Shown: positions 62,725 to 64,000 of the stretch, one piece after another
Layout of the letters: each line of letters starts with the position of its first letter
Position numbering within the stretch: the first letter of the stretch is position 1
From: Lepidostoma basale
Lineage: Eukaryota > Arthropoda > Insecta > Trichoptera > Lepidostomatidae
NCBI GenBank assembly: GCA_022606425.2
Contig: JAHDVF020000873.1
Span: 449,303-513,302 of the forward strand
Length of the DNA stretch: 64,000 bases
Direction: 5' to 3'
The notes under the pieces: generated by a model
Seen by the model: the letters and a program-made list of their open reading frames with translations, nothing else
Told to the model about the DNA's origin: nothing
Database searches by the model: none
Program-made: the position numbers and the translations under genes

Positions 62725-63140
62725 TGCTATCTTTTATTAGAGCATTGAGAACTGTGTATTATAGATACACTATGAACAACCAGCAACTAACACATGTATC
62801 TACGATGAAGGATCTCGGAATCATCTATGAGAGTAGGCTGACTTTTCGTGCACATATCGCGAAGATTTGTGACATTGCACTGAGGATGTTGGGCTTCATA
62901 ATTCGGACCGGAAGAGTCTAAGAGATCCCAATGTGCTCAGAGTCCTATAGAAAGTATCTTGTCTAGACTAGATTCTAGAAAGTATCTTGTCTTCCTAATG
63001 TCGAACCAACTCTAATGCGTTCCTGGTATTATGTTGTATTCTTATAATATTTTACCTGTACTCAATAGATGCCTTAAACATTTTGCTGTTTGTAATGTCT
63101 TTTGAGTTTATAAACTGATTTGATTTGATTTGATTATATT
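62725..63140 (+). mobile_element. Family B LINE with internal deletion
   Basis: MLSFIRALRTVYYRYTMNNQ, LTHVSTMKDLGIIYESRLTF (62724-62850), then a deletion to the last codons (about 62945) and a complete 3' UTR with TTTGATTTGATTTGATT tail. ESILSS codons appear twice (about 62947 and 62979), suggesting a template jump. It ends 90 bp before exon 4. Confidence 0.78.
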
Positions 63141-63230
63141 AAAAAAAAAACATTGTTTACTTCTCCCGTCTTAAGTATGTATATCAATGCGATAATCTGT
63201 TTATTTGATATATTTTATTATTATTTTCAG

Positions 63231-63351
63231 CGCGCTTTTCTGTTGGTCAGAACGTCTTTTTATCAGAAGGAGGAGTCCCTTGGGAACAAGCGCTGTATTC
63301 CTGGTACAGCGAGGTAGAATTCATGGATAAAGCCAACGTGGACAATTTTAT
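63231..63351 (+). CDS. CAP/antigen-5-like secreted protein, exon 4 (continues beyond window)
   Basis: 121 bp. Acceptor TTATTTTCAG ends at 63230, donor GTAAGT at 63352, phase 2. With the last base of exon 3 it encodes residues 119-158: RFSVGQNVFLS (120-130) contains the invariant VGQN of the family, and WEQALYSWYSEVEFMD (136-151) is the usual helix with W..WY.E. The GHYTQ-type motif and the C-terminal Cys residues must lie in later exons outside the window. Intron 3 (6159 bp) holds the Transib/mariner nest. Confidence 0.9.
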
Positions 63352-63379
63352 GTAAGTACTACATATTTTTTTGTTGTTT

Positions 63380-63460
63380 TTAGACATTATTCTTATCGGT
63401 GTACCTCAGGGGACAAATCTTGGACCACGACTGTTTCGATATTTATATGTCATTGTTAGG
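63380..63460 (+). mobile_element. LINE reverse-transcriptase motif scrap
   Basis: ILIGVPQGTNLGPRLFRYLY: the GVPQG...GP.LF box of Jockey/CR1-type RT. It is 28 bp after the exon 4 donor. No neighbouring RT motifs. Confidence 0.6.
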
Positions 63461-63894
63461 TGTTTTTGATGTAAAGAATATTGGTGAGTGATCTCACAAA
63501 ATTCATATTGGCATCAAATTGATTTAGTCATTGTCACAACCATAAATTTAGACGTTGGTATGTATGTAGTATCATAGCCGCAACCAGAGATGGGTATGAA
63601 GGGTTGTCTACAACTGTTGCTCTCCAGATCATTAAGAACGGGGACAATACTCACCAGATTCCTGGGTTTTCAGGCTCTTGATCAACCATACATTATTTGT
63701 GACGTAGCTATGCAGCCTATCGAGTTTAATATAGGTTAATCGGCGTCAAAATATAGTTGATATTGTAGTTTTGATCCATTGATTGATCCATTTATGCAGA
63801 GTAAGACTTCCTCCCTTTCCAAAATATTGAAGGTGCTTTCATCTCGCTTTGTCACAGTCTAAGTTTCCAAGAATGATAACTTTAAAAAGATGCT

Positions 63895-64000
63895 GCTGCT
63901 CCTTCTTCTTTATTTAGGACTGTGCCTTGTTAGTTCTCGGAGCCTGCTCCTGGGATGTAGATATCCAACATTCTCCTCATCTTTTGGGTGGTCTTCCTAG
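63895..64000 (-). mobile_element. LINE 3' end, antisense, running off the window
   Basis: The complement of TTCTCCTCATCTTTTGGGTGGTCTTCCTAG gives the RRPPK-type codons seen in several LINE C-termini here; a TTCTTCTTT tail complement is at about 63905. Tentative. Confidence 0.4.

Overview
This is AT-rich animal DNA, most likely from an insect. The evidence is a spliced secreted CAP (antigen-5/SCP) gene, TTAGG-like repeat clusters, mariner and Transib transposons, and very many broken non-LTR retrotransposon (LINE) ends. I see no bacterial or viral gene organisation, CRISPR array or rRNA. The insect order cannot be fixed from this sequence alone.

Host gene: the only host gene I can support is a CAP/venom-allergen-5-like gene on the + strand. 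Its exons are at 49417-49521, 52957-53124, 56990-57071 and 63231-63351, and it continues past the window end. A TATA box lies at 49194. Its introns (3.4, 3.9 and 6.2 kb) are packed with transposons.

Repeat families used below. A = RTE-like LINE whose 3' end carries a TTAG-type tail; it is the commonest family, with dense clusters at 17.5-19.2 and 23.7-29.0 kb. B = Jockey/CR1-type LINE, usually with a TTTGA-type tail (B' = a subfamily with an AAT-type tail). C = RTE LINE of the type common in Lepidoptera. D, E, F, J, K = further LINE C-terminal or 3' fragments. H = L2/CR1-like LINE. Clade names are tentative; the LINE nature is clear from RT motifs and typical C-terminal motifs. R and T = tRNA-headed SINEs. 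Three cecropia-type mariners (15.9, 19.8 and 55.8 kb), a Transib (58.9 kb) inside another mariner-like element, a different mariner remnant (57.4 kb), Tigger-like MITEs (2.0 and 39.1 kb) and another MITE (13.1 kb) are the DNA transposons.

Main discovery: scattered over the window are short repeats, many of them near-perfect palindromes, that carry hammerhead-ribozyme cores (CUGANGA, stem II, GAAAC, a short self-complementary stem III, then GUC/GUA/GUU). I count about 18 cores in at least seven families, at 3.7, 11.0, 12.15, 21.2, 23.7, 28.6, 36.2, 37.5, 44.5, 50.1, 51.3, 53.7, 54.0 and 57.3 kb. In palindromic copies each arm carries one ribozyme, on opposite strands. Several copies are flanked by 8-14 bp target duplications, which suggests retrotransposition rather than cut-and-paste. 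They look like retrozyme- or Penelope-related non-autonomous elements, and several are nested with mariners, SINEs and LINEs in resolvable order.

Layout: 0-6 kb, sparse MITEs and TTAGG-like repeats; 6-16 kb, LINE ends, a putative solo LTR, SINE R/T and hammerhead nests; 16-21.4 kb, two mariners; 21.4-32 kb, a LINE graveyard; 32-49 kb, LINE ends with a C-rich block at 35.2-35.9 kb; 49.2-64 kb, the CAP gene with transposon-filled introns.
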